This document shows, piece by piece, positions 5,024 to 5,619 of a stretch of 5,619 bases of DNA. Positions within the stretch are counted from its first letter, which is position 1; each line of letters begins with the position of its first letter. The position numbers and the translations under genes were made by a program. The stretch covers positions 1 to 5,619 of the forward strand of contig JAXDBV010000091.1 in NCBI GenBank assembly GCA_034678415.1, in the 5' to 3' direction. The stretch comes from JAXDBV01 sp034678415. Lineage in GTDB: Bacteria; Bacteroidota; Bacteroidia; Bacteroidales; VadinHA17. Below the pieces are notes generated by a model, which saw only the letters and a program-made list of their open reading frames with translations, ran no database searches and was not told the origin of the DNA.

Positions 5024-5619
5024 ATGGGAATGATGAGAACGAAAGGAACACTGCTGTTGTTGTACAGTTTGTTTAGCAGTTGCCTTCTGGCACAGGAGAA
5101 GGATTTCACCGGGATGCCGGTAATGGATTATTCCAACCCTCAGGAATACGTGATAGGAGGGATTACCGTATCGGGTATCAAGTACCTGGATGAGAATATC
5201 CTGGTTCAGCTTTCAGGCCTGACGGTAGGGGAAAGGATCCTGATCCCCGGGGACAGGATCACCCAGTCGGTGGAGAAGCTCTGGAAGCACGGGTTGTTCA
5301 CCGATGTGAAGATTACAATGTTTCGCAGCAAGGGCGATACTGCTTACCTGAACCTTCATCTGGGAGAGAGACCCCGTCTTTCTAAAATCGAATACTCAGG
5401 ATTGAGAAAGACTGAACAGGACGACCTGGCTGAGAAAATTAATCTCCTGCGCGGGAGTCAGGTAACGGAGAACGTGGTCAACAACACGAAAAAGATCATT
5501 ACCGATCATTTTGTTGAAAAGGGATTTCTCGATACAGAGGTTACCATTACACAGGAGGATGATCCCAAACTTCCCAACAATGTGATACTAAACATTGATG
5601 TGAAGAAGAACGAAAGGGT
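5024..5619 (+). CDS. bamA: BamA outer-membrane assembly factor, N-terminal part (cut by the right window edge)
   Basis: BamA is the central Omp85 protein of the beta-barrel assembly machine: periplasmic POTRA domains receive unfolded barrels and a C-terminal barrel inserts them into the outer membrane. The window holds 198 complete codons. A signal peptide (TLLLLYSLFSSCLLA, residues 9-23) is probably cleaved before Q24. POTRA1 spans about 42-100, with YVIGGITVSGIKYLDENIL (42-60) and VEKLWKHGLFTDVKI (83-97). POTRA2 spans about 106-176, with GERPRLSKIEYSGL (114-127) and DHFVEKGFLDTEVTI (161-175), and POTRA3 begins near 187. The barrel is outside the window. Three in-frame ATGs compete (5024, 5030, 5033). 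AGGATGGGA upstream of 5033 could act as a weak ribosome-binding site for that one, and an in-frame TGA at 5009 excludes earlier starts. It lies 19 nt after uppS, likely in the same operon. Confidence 0.93.
   Translation, partial: MGMMRTKGTLLLLYSLFSSCLLAQEKDFTGMPVMDYSNPQEYVIGGITVSGIKYLDENILVQLSGLTVGERILIPGDRITQSVEKLWKHGLFTDVKITMFRSKGDTAYLNLHLGERPRLSKIEYSGLRKTEQDDLAEKINLLRGSQVTENVVNNTKKIITDHFVEKGFLDTEVTITQEDDPKLPNNVILNIDVKKNER

Noticed and set aside
1..5619. Mobile element, CRISPR array, defence system, or tRNA/rRNA
   Set aside because: I saw no transposase or recombinase, no regularly spaced repeats, no terminal inverted repeats and no RNA gene signatures. All long frames are accounted for by housekeeping and envelope genes.

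Overview
The window comes from a member of the Bacteroidota, most likely a Bacteroidales/Marinilabiliales-type organism, although the lineage below phylum is a guess. Three things point there. The gene order CBS-domain protein, NAD kinase, DUF6089-type outer-membrane protein, isoprenyl transferase, BamA is a familiar Bacteroidota arrangement. The PdxJ (VNINKIAVLRN, HPRPDERHI) and NAD kinase (C-terminal LRNKLMWGVDKRN) have the phylum's typical variants. The start sites mostly lack Shine-Dalgarno sequences, and some promoter candidates resemble the Bacteroidota -7 element TAnnTTTG.

Layout. Left part, minus strand: pdxJ (953 down to 237) is followed after 3 nt by the first 77 codons of an alpha/beta-hydrolase esterase, which runs off the left edge. 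An 83-bp AT-rich divergent region (954-1036) separates these from the plus-strand genes. Middle: a CBS-CBS-ACT-like protein (1037-1702) and NAD kinase (1716-2594), 13 nt apart, form one likely transcription unit. A 205-bp gap (2595-2799) follows, with an A/T tract, a GC hairpin and a good Bacteroidota-type promoter candidate. Right part: two small outer-membrane beta-barrel genes (2800-3552 and 3582-4250), isoprenyl transferase uppS (4258-5004) and the 5' end of bamA (5024 to the right edge) are tightly packed and probably cotranscribed. No tRNA, rRNA, CRISPR array, insertion sequence or other mobile element was seen, and no gene-free stretch exceeds 205 bp.

How the genes work together. The left and middle genes serve cofactor metabolism: pyridoxal phosphate (PdxJ), NADP (NAD kinase), and a putative nucleotide-sensing CBS protein. 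The right block serves the envelope: UppS makes the polyprenyl diphosphate carrier for peptidoglycan and surface polysaccharides, and BamA inserts beta-barrel proteins into the outer membrane. Two barrels of unknown function sit immediately upstream. The most notable observation is that these two barrels align collinearly along their whole length, so they look like an old, strongly diverged tandem duplication at the position where many relatives carry a single DUF6089 gene. Otherwise the region is a conserved chromosomal core rather than an accessory island.
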